From Manihot esculenta (lineage: Eukaryota > Streptophyta > Magnoliopsida > Malpighiales > Euphorbiaceae), in assembly GCF_001659605.2 (NCBI RefSeq), contig NC_035161.2, forward strand, positions 40,195,956-40,259,955: DNA of 64,000 nucleotides, given 5' to 3'. Shown piece by piece: positions 21,110 through 32,412 of the stretch. The position numbers were made by a program, and so were the translations under genes. How positions within the stretch are numbered: the first letter of the stretch is position 1; every line of letters begins with the position of its first letter. A model generated the notes under the pieces. The model was given only the letters and a program-made list of their open reading frames with translations. It made no database searches and was not told the origin of the DNA.

Positions 21110-22170
21110 AGGAGGTCTTAGGGATTCTTGACTTATACTTCCGGGAGATTTTGGGGATCCCGGTCTTTTTGTTTACCCAGGAGATCTTGGGGATCCCGGT
21201 CTTCTTTGTTTACCCGGGAGATCTTGGGGATCCCGGTCTTTATTTTCCCGGGAGATCTTGGGGATCCCGGTCTTCTACCTCCAGGAGGTCTCTATGTCTC
21301 AAGGAGGTCTTCTTTCGCCAGGAGATCTTGGGGATCCTGGTCTTCTACCTCCAGGAGGTCTCTATGTCTCAAGGAGGTCTTCTTTTGCCAGGAGATCTTG
21401 GGGATCCTGGTCTTGTGTCCGGGAGATCTTGGGGATCCCGGTCTTCTACCTCCAGGAGGTCTCTATGTCTCAAGGAGGTCTTCTTTCGCCAGGAGATCTT
21501 GGGGATCCTGGTCTTCTACCTCCAGGAGGTCTCTATGTCTCAAGGAGGTCTTCTTTTGCCAGGAGATCTTGGGGATCCTGGTCTTGTGTCCGGGAGATCT
21601 TGGGGATCCCGGTCTTCTACCTCCAGGAGGTCTCTATGTCTCAAGGAGGTCTTCTTTCGCCAGGAGATCTTGGGGATCCCGGTCTTCTACCTCCATGAGG
21701 TCTCTATGTCTCAAGGAGGTCTTCTTTCGCCAGGAGATCTTGGGGATCCTGGTCTTCTACCTCCAGGAGGTCTCTATGTCTCAAGGAGGTCTTCTTTTGC
21801 CAGGAGATCTTGGGGATCCTGGTCTTCTACCTCCAGGAGGTCTCTATGTCTCAAGGAGGTCTTCTTTTGCCAGGAGATCTTGGGGATCCTGGTCTTGTGT
21901 CCGGGAGATCTTGGGGATCCCGGTCTTCTACCTCCAGGAGGTCTCTATGTCTCAAGGAGGTCTTCTTTCGCCAGGAGATCTTGGGGATCCTGGTCTTCTA
22001 CCTCCAGGAGGTCTCTATGTCTCAAGGAGGTCTTCTTTTGCCAGGAGATCTTGGGGATCCTGGTCTTGTGTCCGGGAGATCTTGGGGATCCCGGTCTTCT
22101 TTGTTTACCCGGGAGATCTTGGGGATCCCGGTCTTTATTTTCCCGGGAGATCTTGGGGATCCCGGTCTTC
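21110..22170. repeat. 70/31-bp compound tandem array of element 2
   Basis: Same building blocks as 7440-8240 in element 1 (GGAGATCTTGGGGATCCTGG, CTACCTCCAGGAGGTCTC, TATGTCTCAAGGAGG), here with combined periods near 171 bp and edged by simpler GGGAGATCTTGGGGATCCCGG units at both ends. Its presence at the equivalent place supports common descent of the two elements. Confidence 0.9.
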
Positions 22171-23055
22171 TGAAAGATTCAGGATTTTTCTGCAAAATAA
22201 GAGCTTGCACATAGCGTATATAACGAGGATGCTCGTTGTTAATTCAATAATATTCATCAATAAATAATATTTCGCACATGTTACTTAGTTTCATACTTCA
22301 GATGAACAATTTACAAAATACTATGCTTTAATCATGTAAAATATTGTGAACAGTGTAAGTATTACTTGCACTTTATAATTCTGTAATCTGTAAAACAATA
22401 AATGAAGGTAGTGTAAAGGGCTCTTGATTTTGAGGTTTGTCTGGTGGTGATGATGATAAATAATTAATTGCTTGCAGTAGTTGTGGATCGTGCATAAGCT
22501 AATTTTAATAAATCATTTATAATGGCATTGTTGTAATATTTATAAAGTATTTGGGTACTTACCTCCCAGTGATCAAGAGCCACGCCGACCGCTTTTGCAT
22601 GGATTGTATGGGCGCGTCACTTTACTCTGATCCCACCAAACTCAATCTTGAAAAATTGATAATTTTGGTGTTTGGCCGACCTGCTGTAGTCCGAACTCCT
22701 CACTCGTGTTCTTCTGCAGTTTTCCATCGACCTTTATTTCAAGTTATTCCATCGACTTATTTTTCATCCTTTGTTGTGCGGTCTGACCTCGTCTATTTGC
22801 TGTTCAGAGCTGTCTAATTTATCCCACCTGCTTGATTTTTCCTCGCGAATCTCCTTTCTCTTTTTTTTTTTTTTTTTTATTAATATATATATATATATAT
22901 ATAAATGTATATGTATTATTGGGAAACAAAAAAGGCAAACAGAGAAGGACACTTGTCTTTCCGTTAGGCCCTATCCCATTATAAGAAATCAATTTAGGCG
23001 TTCACCTTCCTCATCTCACTTTCCTTTCTCTGTTTGGTTTCCTGAAAACATTAAA
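22171..23055. other. Unrecognised interior of element 2, with a T-run and TA microsatellite
   Basis: No recognisable coding domain. Holds a T-run (about 22862-22879) followed by a TA run (to about 22902). On the minus strand CTGGGAG|GTAAGT near 22560 looks like a strong splice donor. 22970-23055 reads like a plant promoter-leader, with TATAAG at about 22979-22984. This part has no counterpart in element 1. Confidence 0.5.
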
Positions 23056-23142
23056 ATGCCTTCCCAGTACTTGCTGGTATTATTTCTTGCGGTGGTGCCA
23101 CTCACTATCCACTCTCTCGCCCAATATAAGCCACCATTTTAA
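23056..23142 (+). CDS. Short ORF with signal-peptide-like sequence (possible captured host exon)
   Basis: 28 residues. It starts with a few polar residues, then a hydrophobic stretch (LLVLFLAVVPLTI) and a small-residue site before a QYKPPF end, which looks like a secretory signal peptide plus the first residues of a Tyr-Lys-Pro-Pro cell-wall-type protein. A TATAAG motif lies about 77 bp upstream and the leader is pyrimidine-rich, as in plant 5' UTRs. It could be the first exon of a host gene carried by the element and cut short, or a chance ORF. It reads opposite to the element. No product can be assigned. Confidence 0.3.
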   Translation: MPSQYLLVLFLAVVPLTIHSLAQYKPPF

Positions 23143-24389
23143 TCAAGGCATCTGCAGGTGGACGGCGAAGGAATTCGCAGCCGTCATTCAGCGGCATCAC
23201 TATCAGCAGGTCGGCGGCGAAGCTACCCGCAGTTGGGCTGCCTGGGATTAGATCTTTGCTGGAGTAAAACTTATAAGTTCAAAGAAATTGATCTGATTTT
23301 GTTGTTAGGAGAAGAATTCGACGGCTACAGTTGAATCTGGTCACTCCAGAGGAACGCCGGTGAAGGAGTGGCGGTGGTGATCATAGCGGAAAAAACAGAT
23401 GCCGAACTGAACGATGGCGAACTTCCCCTGCGGAATCTTTGGCTTTGAGGTACCGAACATCGAATCGGTCGAATTTGAAGGACTCGCCCCATGGAGCTCT
23501 AGTGATGCCATTCATCTCAAGATCGATGGCGACGAGATCGGAAGCACTGGCATCATTCGTTTCCGCGCCGACCTACGTGGTCACATTGCTACATGGATGC
23601 GCCGACCTCACTCGTTGGAGCTCGACTAGACCAGCGCCTTCCTCCTCAGGTCGGCGCATCTTTGGCACCATCACGTTTGCCTGTCTAGCCCATTTCAGCG
23701 TCGCGCCGACCTCATGCATTTCGCCGTCTTCAGGCTGGCCAACACGCATAACCCGAATCTCTTCTTTGATCAGTTTGGGCATCTGATAATTTTGTGTTGT
23801 CTCCCTGTCGCCCCGATGTTTTCCATCTGTCCTGAAATGCGAGTCCAACTTCAAACACGGCTTCGACCTCGACCATGAATCTAATTTCGAGCATGGCTCC
23901 GACCTCAATGAGCAATCTATCGCTGTGGTCGTCGGATTTGCCGAGTTCCTTTCTGGCTTGCTAAACACGGCTCCGACCTCCTTTTTTCTCGTGGACTCCT
24001 CCTTTTTAACTTGTTACCTGGGACTTCACAATAGAATCCAACCTCTGCACTATGTGTACTGTTGATCTCATAGTTTTAACAAATATATATATTACTCATT
24101 CTCTTTTTTTCTTTTTTTTTTTTATATAGCAGACCTCAGAATTCCAACAAATACATATATTCCTCACCCTTTTTTCCTTTTACAGAAAATATTCACCAGA
24201 CTTCAAAGAAAAATCAGCCGTAATAAAATCTAATAAATATTAAAATAAATTATCTGGAAGACCATCAAAATATTCTTTAGCACAATGAACCTTTCTTTTC
24301 AGCTGGGTTATCTGCTCAAACTTTTGTACCTTATGTGGATCTCAATGGGTGGATCTGAAAACTTTTGAGATAGTAAAATCTCTTTCGTT
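23143..24389. other. Unrecognised interior of element 2 next to the leader
   Basis: GC-richer stretch (23150-23990) with repeated GCCGACCT and GGTCGG motifs, then AT-rich DNA. No Gag-like frame is present. The last 60 bp match the element 1 leader (GATCCAC...TTGAGATCCAC on the minus strand), but where element 1 has the gag ATG, element 2 reads ATAAGG. Confidence 0.5.
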
Positions 24390-24405
24390 CCCACAGACGG
24401 CGCCA
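24390..24405 (-). other. Primer-binding site of element 2
   Basis: The minus strand reads TGGCGCCGTCTGTGGG, two bases from the LTR, identical in sequence and spacing to element 1. This fixes the orientation of element 2. Confidence 0.85.
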
Positions 24406-24407
24406 TT

Positions 24408-25106
24408 TGATAAATATGTTCCTCTTCCTGGTCCATGATAGATTTGGTTTTCTTCTGGGTCCCTTCTTGCTGGGCTCCCTGGTGGATCTCTCCATGTTCT
24501 TCCTGGTGAAAGGACCTGTAAATAAGAAAGAATGGTCAGGGGCCTACCGGGTGTGCCCCGGCAGAGGCCCTCCGACGCTCAAATCAGATTTTATGGCTCA
24601 GAGTAGTATATTTAGGCAAGGGTTACAGTAAGAATAAAAATGGTGTCCAGGAAGGAGAAGGAAGAAGAAGAGAGTCCCCTCTGCGTGGCCTCTACCGTGA
24701 TATATATATCTGACTCTCTGCCACAATGCTAGCTGTCTTCTGTCGCCTAGCTCCGTATGTACGGATGTGTCAGGTGCCTGCTCCATGCGTAACGGCCATT
24801 AATTCTCTTCTGATACGTATGATTCTCCTCTGATACGCATGCGGAAGGACCTACCAGCGGGGCATCTTGGTCATTTTCCCCTTTCCGGGCTGGGTTGAAT
24901 GGTAGGGCTGAAGTTGAGCCTGGTGAGGGCCTGATTACTGGGCCGAGAGGTTTGGGCCGGTTTGATTGAGGAGTCTAAGCGGATTCCGGCCCTGTGACTG
25001 AGCGGGCTGGACCTGGCTCTCGAGGGGAATATTGAAGCCTTCGGATCATGGACTGTTTTCATGGGCCTGGCCTTTATACCGGGGTGAAGAAATCCAGCGA
25101 TCATCA
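24408..25106 (-). repeat. Element 2 LTR, right copy (5' LTR)
   Basis: 699 bp, one visible difference from the left copy. In the element's sense it begins TGATGATCGCTGGATTTCTT. A TATATATATC stretch on the minus strand near 24699-24708, about 400 bp in, is a candidate TATA box at the same relative place as in element 1. Confidence 0.95.
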
Positions 25107-25111
25107 CTATA

Positions 25112-25945
25112 TATACATTTAATATGTTTTGTCACGACGAATGAACTTTTTTGGCTGTTGGAATGAAAGAAATTTAGAATTTTTCTTATATATATAATTG
25201 TAGATAAGAATTTGTATGTGTTGTGTGTATAAGGTGGGATCAACTTGATGGTGGAGCAGATTGACCCTAGCTAGCCTTAAGATTCCATTACTCAAGCAAT
25301 CCTTTCAAACAGTAAAAGTGGGAAATGTCTCATTCATCTAAAGAATGGGTCCTCATAAGATTCTTGAAAATGTGATTGAATTGCTATTATTATAAAAATA
25401 AAATAAAATAAAAATATTATGAAAAAAAAAGGGAAAGATTCCTTTTAGAATTTTTGGTGATGCATGACCCATAAATTGAAACAAAGGGAAAGGTTGCTTT
25501 TAGAATTTTTCATGATGGATGGGCCGTGAGTTGAAATTAACATTTTTATTTTCTGAAAATTCATTTTCCTGAGAAATCAGAATATTATGTGATGTTGATG
25601 AGTAATAAAGGTTGGAGAAGAAACAATCAACTATTGACTAGTATATATATGTAGATTTCCAGTCATTTTCTTTTCTTTTTTTTCTTTTTAATTTTTGTTT
25701 GTATATTATTGGATTATTTCTTTGCTATAATCTCTCTGCTGACTACTCGTTAATGTTTGTTTTTTCAACATTCGCGTACACTCACATCATGAAGCAGATA
25801 GGCATACTTTGACGTAAAGGAAGGGGAGAAAAATATGATAATTTCTATATTTAAATTTAAAATAATAATATTTTATTATTCAATATATATATATTAAAAT
25901 ACAGTATGGAATTATTTCTATAGTGTTATTATCGCTAGATGAAAG
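25112..25945. other. AT-rich intergenic DNA
   Basis: Host sequence with a local near-duplication (GGAAAG...TTTTAGAATTTTT near 25430 and 25490). No gene seen. Confidence 0.6.
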
Positions 25946-26958
25946 GGAGATTTATAATTTAGTCTTTGAATATTGTTATTATTAACAAGTCAGTCCCTAT
26001 ATTTTTAGAAACCTATTAAAACGTCCTTATATTTTCTTCCCGTCAACGAAATAGTCCTTCTGTCTATTTTTGTCGTTAAAAATATAGTAAAAGACTAAAT
26101 TACCTCCTATTACTTTCCTCCTCCTCCTCCTTCCGTTTCTTCTTCATCTTCTTCTTCTTCTTCTTCTTCTTCTTCTTCTTTCTCTTCTTCTTCTTCTCCT
26201 TCTCCTCCTTCTCCTCCTCCTCCTTCTTCTTCTTCTTCTTCTTCTTTTTTTCTTCTTTTTCTTCTTTCTCTTCTTCTTCTTCTCCTTCTTCTCCTTCTTC
26301 TTCTCCTTCTTCTCCTTCTTCTTCTTCTTCTTCTTTTTCTTCTTTTTTTTCTTCTTTTTCTTCTTTCTCTTCTTCTTCTTCTCCTTCTTCTTCTCCTTCT
26401 TCTTTTCCTTCTTCTCCTTCTTTTTCTTCTTTTAAGGAGGAGGAGGAGGAGGAGGAAAGAAAAGACATGGACTATTTCGTTGACAAAAAGAAACAATAAG
26501 GACGTTTTAATAGATCTGAAAAAAGATAGGGACTATTTCGTTGACAAAAAGAAACAATAAAGACGTTTTAATATATTTCTAAAAATATAGAGAGGGACGA
26601 TTTCGTTGATAGAAAGAAACGATGAGGATGGACTATTTTGTTAACGAAAAGAAACGATAAGGACGTTTTAATAGATATGAAAAAAGATAAAAACGTTTTA
26701 ATAGATTTTTGAAAATGTAAGGACTAACTTGTTAATAATAGCAAAATATCTAATGACTAAATAAATAGTTTTATTCGAGGGTAAAATTAGATTTTAAAAA
26801 TTTTTTCTCTCCTCTTTTATCTAATTTAAATGGAAAAGAGACGGAATGACTATTTTGTTGACGGAAAGAAAACATAAGGACGTTTTAATAGATTTCTAAA
26901 AATATAGAGACTGACTTATTAATAATGGTAATACCCAGTGACTAAATTATAAATCTCC
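25946..26958. mobile_element. MITE-like element with inverted repeats of about 120 bp
   Basis: The left end (25946-26070, GGAGATTTATAATTTAGT) and the reverse complement of the right end (26838-26958) match over about 120 bp with scattered differences. The subterminal motif GGACGTTTTAATAGAT with GACTATTT(C/T)(G/T)TT is repeated several times inside (about 26470-26700). There is no coding capacity. Long terminal inverted repeats suggest a Mutator-type non-autonomous element, but I see no clean target duplication, so the family is open. Confidence 0.65.
26104..26462. repeat. Polypyrimidine CTT/CTC microsatellite with a GGA arm
   Basis: About 330 bp of CTT/CTC on the plus strand, followed at 26434-26458 by AAGGAGGAGGAGG sequence that is the inverted match of the CTCCTCCTCC at 26117-26131. 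The Lys/Glu/Arg-only frames on the minus strand are a product of the repeat. Confidence 0.9.
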
Positions 26959-29390
26959 TTATATAAAATTAATAGCATTCTATTCAGGAGTAATGTTTCG
27001 TGAAATGATGATCTGTATTAGGTGACATTGGAGGATTTATTGTAAAATAATTTAAATTTTAAAAGATTTTGCGGTCGTTAAAATTTTTATTTATAAAATA
27101 TTTTAGCTGTTAGAGTTTTAATATTTAAAAATAAATTTTTGGTATTTTAATTCATAAAATTAAATTTTAAAAAAATTTATTTAATACTAGAGAATTATAA
27201 AATAAAATTTTAAATATGGTATCTCGCATGACTAAAATTTTATTATTTTATTTTATTTTTTTAAATAATTTTAAAGATTTATTTTGTCCTTCAATAATAG
27301 AAGAAAATTTTATCCTTCAACGGTAGAAAAAAATTTATTGAAAGAAAATAATTAAAATTTTACTTTAAAATCTCTATTATTGAATATTGTTGCTGTTAAA
27401 ATTTAATAGTAGAAAATAAAATCGGATGAATTTATTATTATCAATATTATTATTATTTTTTATTATTATTTTTTTATTCTCCTTCAATTTATCAAAGAGA
27501 ATAGATATAGATTAAATATTAAATATGTGAACACAATTTAAAAATTAACTAAAAAATTATGTTAAATCAATTTTTTTTATTTTGATCTTAGAGTAACGAG
27601 TTATAATATACTGTAATTGACAGTATTCTTATGTATTTTTTTACCAATTAAATATAATTTCTCAATATTATTTACTATTTTTTTGGTCAATTGAAATTGA
27701 GTATTTCTTGTTTTCGATTTATTATTATTTTTTATTTGTTATGCATACTTGACTACGTTTCCATGAAATGAAAAAATAAATTTTGTACTTTATTTTTTTT
27801 TTCTATGATTTACTAGGTTTTATAATGATTTTTACAGATGATATTTATTTTAATAGTAAGCTTGAATTTATTTATTTATTTATTATTTTTATTTATAGTA
27901 AGAATATTATAAAGAAAATAGAAGTAAAATGAAAAGTCACTTAAATTATGAAAATGATAATAAGTTTACCTAAATTATTTAAAAGTGTGGGATGGTCTTT
28001 TAAAAAAAATATTTTCTGATCAAAATAAAAAAAAAAATAAGAGAAATTTTTTTTATACTAAATATTTGAATAAGGGCATATAAGTGTTTTAGTATCAATA
28101 TATTTTTTTATTTTATTTTTTATTATTTTTTAATCTTATGCTTATTCCTATTAGTTCTAAAATAACAAACCATTTTCTTGGTTAATTGATATATCTACTT
28201 ACTTAAGAATTCATGAACCAAACAAATAAATTTTGCATTCTTAATTTTTTTATGACTTATTAAGCTCTATGGTTGCTCGATGGATAGATTTGCATTTATT
28301 TATTTTTATTTTTATTTATAGTAACATTAAGAGTGCTGTAATAGAAAAAAATAAAATATATTTTTTAATTGATAAGACACATATGAATTATAAAAAAATT
28401 ATAAGTTTGAATTAAAATATTTAAAAGTGTGGGGTATTTTATTAAAACTATGTCTAATGACACTTAAAAAAAAGTTTAAATTTAATTGTTTTAGTTTATT
28501 GTATAAAACTTTATTTACCGATTAAATTTTTATTTTTTGGAGATTTAAAAGAAAAAAAATCTTATGGTACAACTTGAGGAAAATAAAATAAAATTTGCAA
28601 AATTATTGAATTTTTAAATGTTTTGAAACAAGTACACAAGCTTGAGAAATTTGAACAAATTTTAATTAAAGTCATTATTTTTTCTATCAACTTTGAGTAC
28701 ATGTTTATAAAGTTTATATACGATGAATGGGTGGCTATGTGGTCATATATTTATATTTGATATAAATTATGATATAGCATATATAAATTTGATATAAAAT
28801 ATATAAATGGAGAAAATGTAATTTAAGTATTAAAATTAAAATGATAGTATAATTATATTGTAAAAGCATTAATATCGAGTTTTTTCTAAGTATAGACATT
28901 TCAATATCAAACTAGTGAATACTCCATATAATACTAATTCTCAAAGAAGAATAGGGATTATATTATTACTCAATTTATACATACATACAGTATTAAAAGA
29001 TTATTACATTTAATAAAATTTTCATATTTGATATAATTTATGTTATATAGATTGAGCATATTTTAATATAATCTAATCATGATCATTGGACTATTTTAAT
29101 TAAATTTAAAAATTATTTAAAGGGTAACATGGCTATAATATTTTATATAGTGGATGTCCTACATATTAAAAGAATGCAGTGATGTTAATTTGAAATTTAA
29201 ATTCAAATGAGATAAAATCCACTAATAATTATATATTTAATTGATGGTGCAATTATTTGAAAATAAATTATTATTGTCAAAACCATTATGGAATCATAGT
29301 CGATTGCTCTGAAATTAGATGACAATAAAACTCGAGTAGTTAAAAAGTTTCTTAGCAAATACTATATTGAGAATAAAATTAATATCATAT
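26959..29390. other. AT-rich intergenic DNA
   Basis: Very AT-rich with many homopolymer runs. Part of it (27140-27330) resembles 40515-40700, suggesting old copies of one dispersed repeat. No gene seen. Confidence 0.5.
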
Positions 29391-29607
29391 GTGTATTGTG
29401 ATTGTCAAACGACAATAGTTATCGCAAAAAATAAAATTTTCAATAGTAAAAATAGACATATTTGTCTAAGACATATTTATCTAAGACATGATATGATTGA
29501 GTAGGTGCTGAGAAATAGAATTATATCCATTAATTATGTAGAGTCAGAAGTGAATTGAAGTGGATTTGGCAAATTCCTTGACTAAATCTTTTAAGAAATA
29601 AGTTAAT
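29391..29607 (+). pseudogene. Decayed Ty1/copia RNase H fragment
   Basis: Translation beginning VYCDCQTTIVIAKNKIFNSK, followed by NRHICLRH, an RHDMIE stretch, IISINYVES and, in another frame, VDLANSLTKSF follows the usual C-terminal order of copia Pol (CDSQ..., N...SRHI.LRH, I...V.S..N.AD.LTK). There are at least one in-frame stop and one frameshift, so it is dead. The region after it up to 30110 may be the rest of the element's 3' end. No LTR pair is visible. Confidence 0.65.
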
Positions 29608-30119
29608 AAATGAAATATTGAGAGAAATAAGTTAATAAATGAAATGTCTAGGGGAATGGGATTTAGTCAATATGAAATTAATAGTGATAGGAATCCAACT
29701 TATGTGATCGGAGATCTCATGGAAAATGTTCATATTGGTAATAATAAGTCACTTGTTAGTGTTTAGTTCTGCTAGCACTGTTTAACATTGTCATTTCCTA
29801 TGTTGTGAAAAGTGTTAGACTGTCTTAATGAGAGGATGAGCTAAACTCTTAATGATATTCATATCCCTTATAAATAGTGTATAAATTACAATACACACTT
29901 GATAATATCACCGAAAATATCACCTATATAAGTGTGGAGTGGGGAGTGGAACCGCTTCTATTAAATTGTAGTATAATCTCTAGAACACTTATGAACTACC
30001 ATGCATATGCATGACTTATTAGCGCAAAACAGTATTAACAACAAGATCTGAGTGTTATGAGATTGATGAGATATTAGCATATAAAAAGAGTTTTTAGTTC
30101 ATAGAAATAAAAGTTTCAC

Positions 30120-32398
30120 TGTAACGACCCGGAAATCCGGACCGCTACCGGCGCTAGGATCCAGATCGGCTTAAGGCCGCCGGGACCCGTAGCAAGCCTA
30201 CATACCTCCTGTAAACCTGTGGAATCCCATACATAACAACATATACATGACCTGTAAAAAAATTTTTCTTTTCTCTTATCCAAGCAAAACCTGTGCATGC
30301 ACAAAATCATACATAAACCCCACACTGGAGTCCTCATCAAATACTCCAATGGGGTATCATCATCATACATATCAGCTTGGATAATCATAGTCATTAACAT
30401 CATTACTCATTAAACACTCTGTACATAATGGGGATTCACACACCTCTAGGTCAAGCACTACTATAATCCTCAATACATCATCAAATCATTCATTACATTA
30501 CATTGTCATACATACTCATTACATCATGTTCATGTCCACTACTATCTATTACAACATACATGACTTGACTTCACTCTAGCCGACTTCTTGATCTATCCTG
30601 TACCTGCAACTCTGGGGATAGAGGGAGTGGGGTGAGCTACTAGAGCCCAGTGAGCAGAAACTAAAAACATTTGTTTTAATTCCTCCATTTTTAGGTATAT
30701 TATTATTCATTTTATTATTATTATTATCATTTAACTTTTTCTTATTCATGCTTTCATGTATGCGCCATAACACAAACATTTCACAACAAGGATGAACTTG
30801 TCACCATTTAGCCCCTATCTTTCTTACTTATACATGCCAGGGGCGTAGAGCCGTAGCAGGCGCACCCGGACTTCCATAATCTGTCATAGTGCCAGGGGCG
30901 TAGAGCCGTAGCAGGCACACCTGGACTCACATAGGCTATCATGACATACAAGGGCTAATGGATCATTCAACATTCATCCACATCAACAACAAAGTATGCA
31001 ATGCAACATATTCGTGAATTCTAATGCGAACAACCTAATATTTCATGGCATAGTGATGCATGGGCAATGCTTTATGATTCGTTCATTTATTCATTTACTT
31101 CAAAACTTAAGGGGTTGTTCCACTCACCTGGTAACTGAAGCTTTAACAACGAACTCTGAACGACTATCTCACAACCTGGGGTCTCGGTTCCTCGGGTCCG
31201 AACCTACACAGGTGGACTCAAATGAGGCACCAAACATACATGAACATGACTCTAAAATACTCCCCAAAGACTCCCTAAAACATCCTGAAAACATCACATG
31301 AAAACATGCAAGAAATGGCTGAACAGGGCACCTTCGGCGGCACCTTCGGCGGCCGAAAGTCCTGGACAGAGACGAAACTCAGGTAGGTTCGGCGGCACCT
31401 TCGGCGGCCGAAAGTGCCAGACAGAGACGAAAGTCTCTTTTCGGGGGCAACTTCGGCAGCCGAAAGGCCTGCCTCCCCAGCCATGTTCGGCGGCCGAAAG
31501 TACCTTCGGCTGCCGAACCTGGTTTCTGCCAAAAGGCAGAAACTTGGCTCCCTTAGCACATTTCGCCTCCAAACCTTCCAAACATGCATATTGTTCAACC
31601 AAAGCATGCATACAAGTTCCTAGGGGCCTCAAACATGCATATGCCCCATCTACAACACTTCAATCACGCACAATCAAGCTACATTGTTCAAAAAGTCATA
31701 AAAAACCCATAGGTTTAACATATACCCTAACATGCATTCTACCCCTTAAAACTTCATAAAACTTGTTTAAATCATACATTGAGCTTAAGATCGGCCCTTA
31801 CCTCTTGAAGATCGAGGGTTGAGGAGATCTAAACTTGGAGATGGGAGAAGTTCCAACTTTTGGTCTCCAAGCTCCAAAACTCGTTCTAAGCTCCAAGATC
31901 TTCAAAAACAAAGTTATAAACTTGTAAAGATCAGGGAAAAAGGAAGGAAAACTCAAGATTGGGGAAGGATGGCGGAATGCTCACCTTGGCCGAAATGGGG
32001 AGAAAAAGCTCGCCCATTTTCGGCTAAGGGACCCTTTTATAGTGGCTGGCCAGACCACGTTCGGGGGCCGAATGTGCCTCCGCATCCATGCAAATGTTCG
32101 GCGGCCGAACATGAGGTTCGGCGGCCGAACCTTGACTTCCCTCACTTATGCTTTCGGGGGCCTAACGTGCCTCCAAAACGCATGCATGTTCGGCGGCCGA
32201 ACTTCGGAGTTCGGCGGCCGAACCTGGGTTTTCCTCCAAGGATTTTCATGCAAAAACTCATTTAATTTCTTACTTAAAAACATGAAATACATGAAAACAT
32301 TTCATAAAATCATAGTTTTACCCTTCTAGAGGTTTCCGACATCCGAGGTCCCACCGGACGGTAGGGATTCCGATACCGGAGTCTAGCCGGGTATTACA
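30120..32398 (-). repeat. Element 3 LTR, left copy (3' LTR)
   Basis: 2,279 bp, starting TGTAACGACCCGG and ending GGGTATTACA on the plus strand. Compared with the right copy it lacks one 12-bp GGCACCTTCGGC-type unit near 31330 and has an extra 21 bp near 32210 that adds one TTCGGCGGCCGAA palindrome. Frames inside it occur in both LTRs and are not genes. Confidence 0.95.
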
Positions 32399-32412
32399 TT
32401 CTCCCCCCCTTA
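32399..32412 (-). other. Polypurine tract of element 3
   Basis: The minus strand reads TTAAGGGGGGAGAA directly before the 3' LTR, the expected position of the plus-strand primer. Beside it AACATTCG and CGAATGTT form a small hairpin (32408-32427). Confidence 0.8.

Larger units (their letters stand above)
14595..25106 (-). mobile_element. Element 2: non-autonomous Tat-family LTR element with giant tandem arrays
   Basis: 10,512 bp, with 699-bp LTRs (14595-15293 and 24408-25106) and target duplication CTATA (14590-14594 and 25107-25111). The LTRs show one difference (14770 G, 24583 A). Its primer-binding site is identical to that of element 1, its LTR edge begins with the same bases, and it has the same 70/33-bp repeat block. 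No gag, protease, RT, RNase H or integrase is recognisable in the 9.1-kb interior, which is mostly 18-, 27- and 70-bp tandem repeats plus unrecognised DNA. The simplest reading is a non-autonomous derivative (LARD-like) mobilised in trans by proteins such as those of element 1. Confidence 0.9.

Noticed and set aside
16593..21131. Long open frames on both strands (240-350 codons) as repeat-protein genes
   Set aside because: They arise from a stop-poor 27-bp repeat whose period is a multiple of three; starts and ends coincide with 26-bp units, and no promoter or non-repeat domain is attached.
15940..22170. CRISPR array
   Set aside because: Units are contiguous tandem repeats with no unique spacers, in a plant retrotransposon, with no cas genes.
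22551..22817. Plus-strand frame of 88 residues in element 2
   Set aside because: No motif, no matching leader; overlaps unrecognised DNA.
23414..23968. Frames of 60-130 residues on both strands
   Set aside because: Compete with one another, contain GCCGACCT repeats, and match no family I know.
25071..25078. TATAAAGG on the minus strand as the element 2 promoter
   Set aside because: Only about 30 bp from the LTR start, leaving almost no U3; the TATATATATC about 400 bp in is at the place used in element 1.
26100..26496. Lys/Glu/Arg-only frames on the minus strand
   Set aside because: Translation of the CTT/CTC microsatellite.
31275..32329. Frames of about 70-150 residues in the chromovirus LTR (also 38941-39986)
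   Set aside because: Caused by GC palindrome repeats in the LTR; the two copies differ by indels and no domain is seen.
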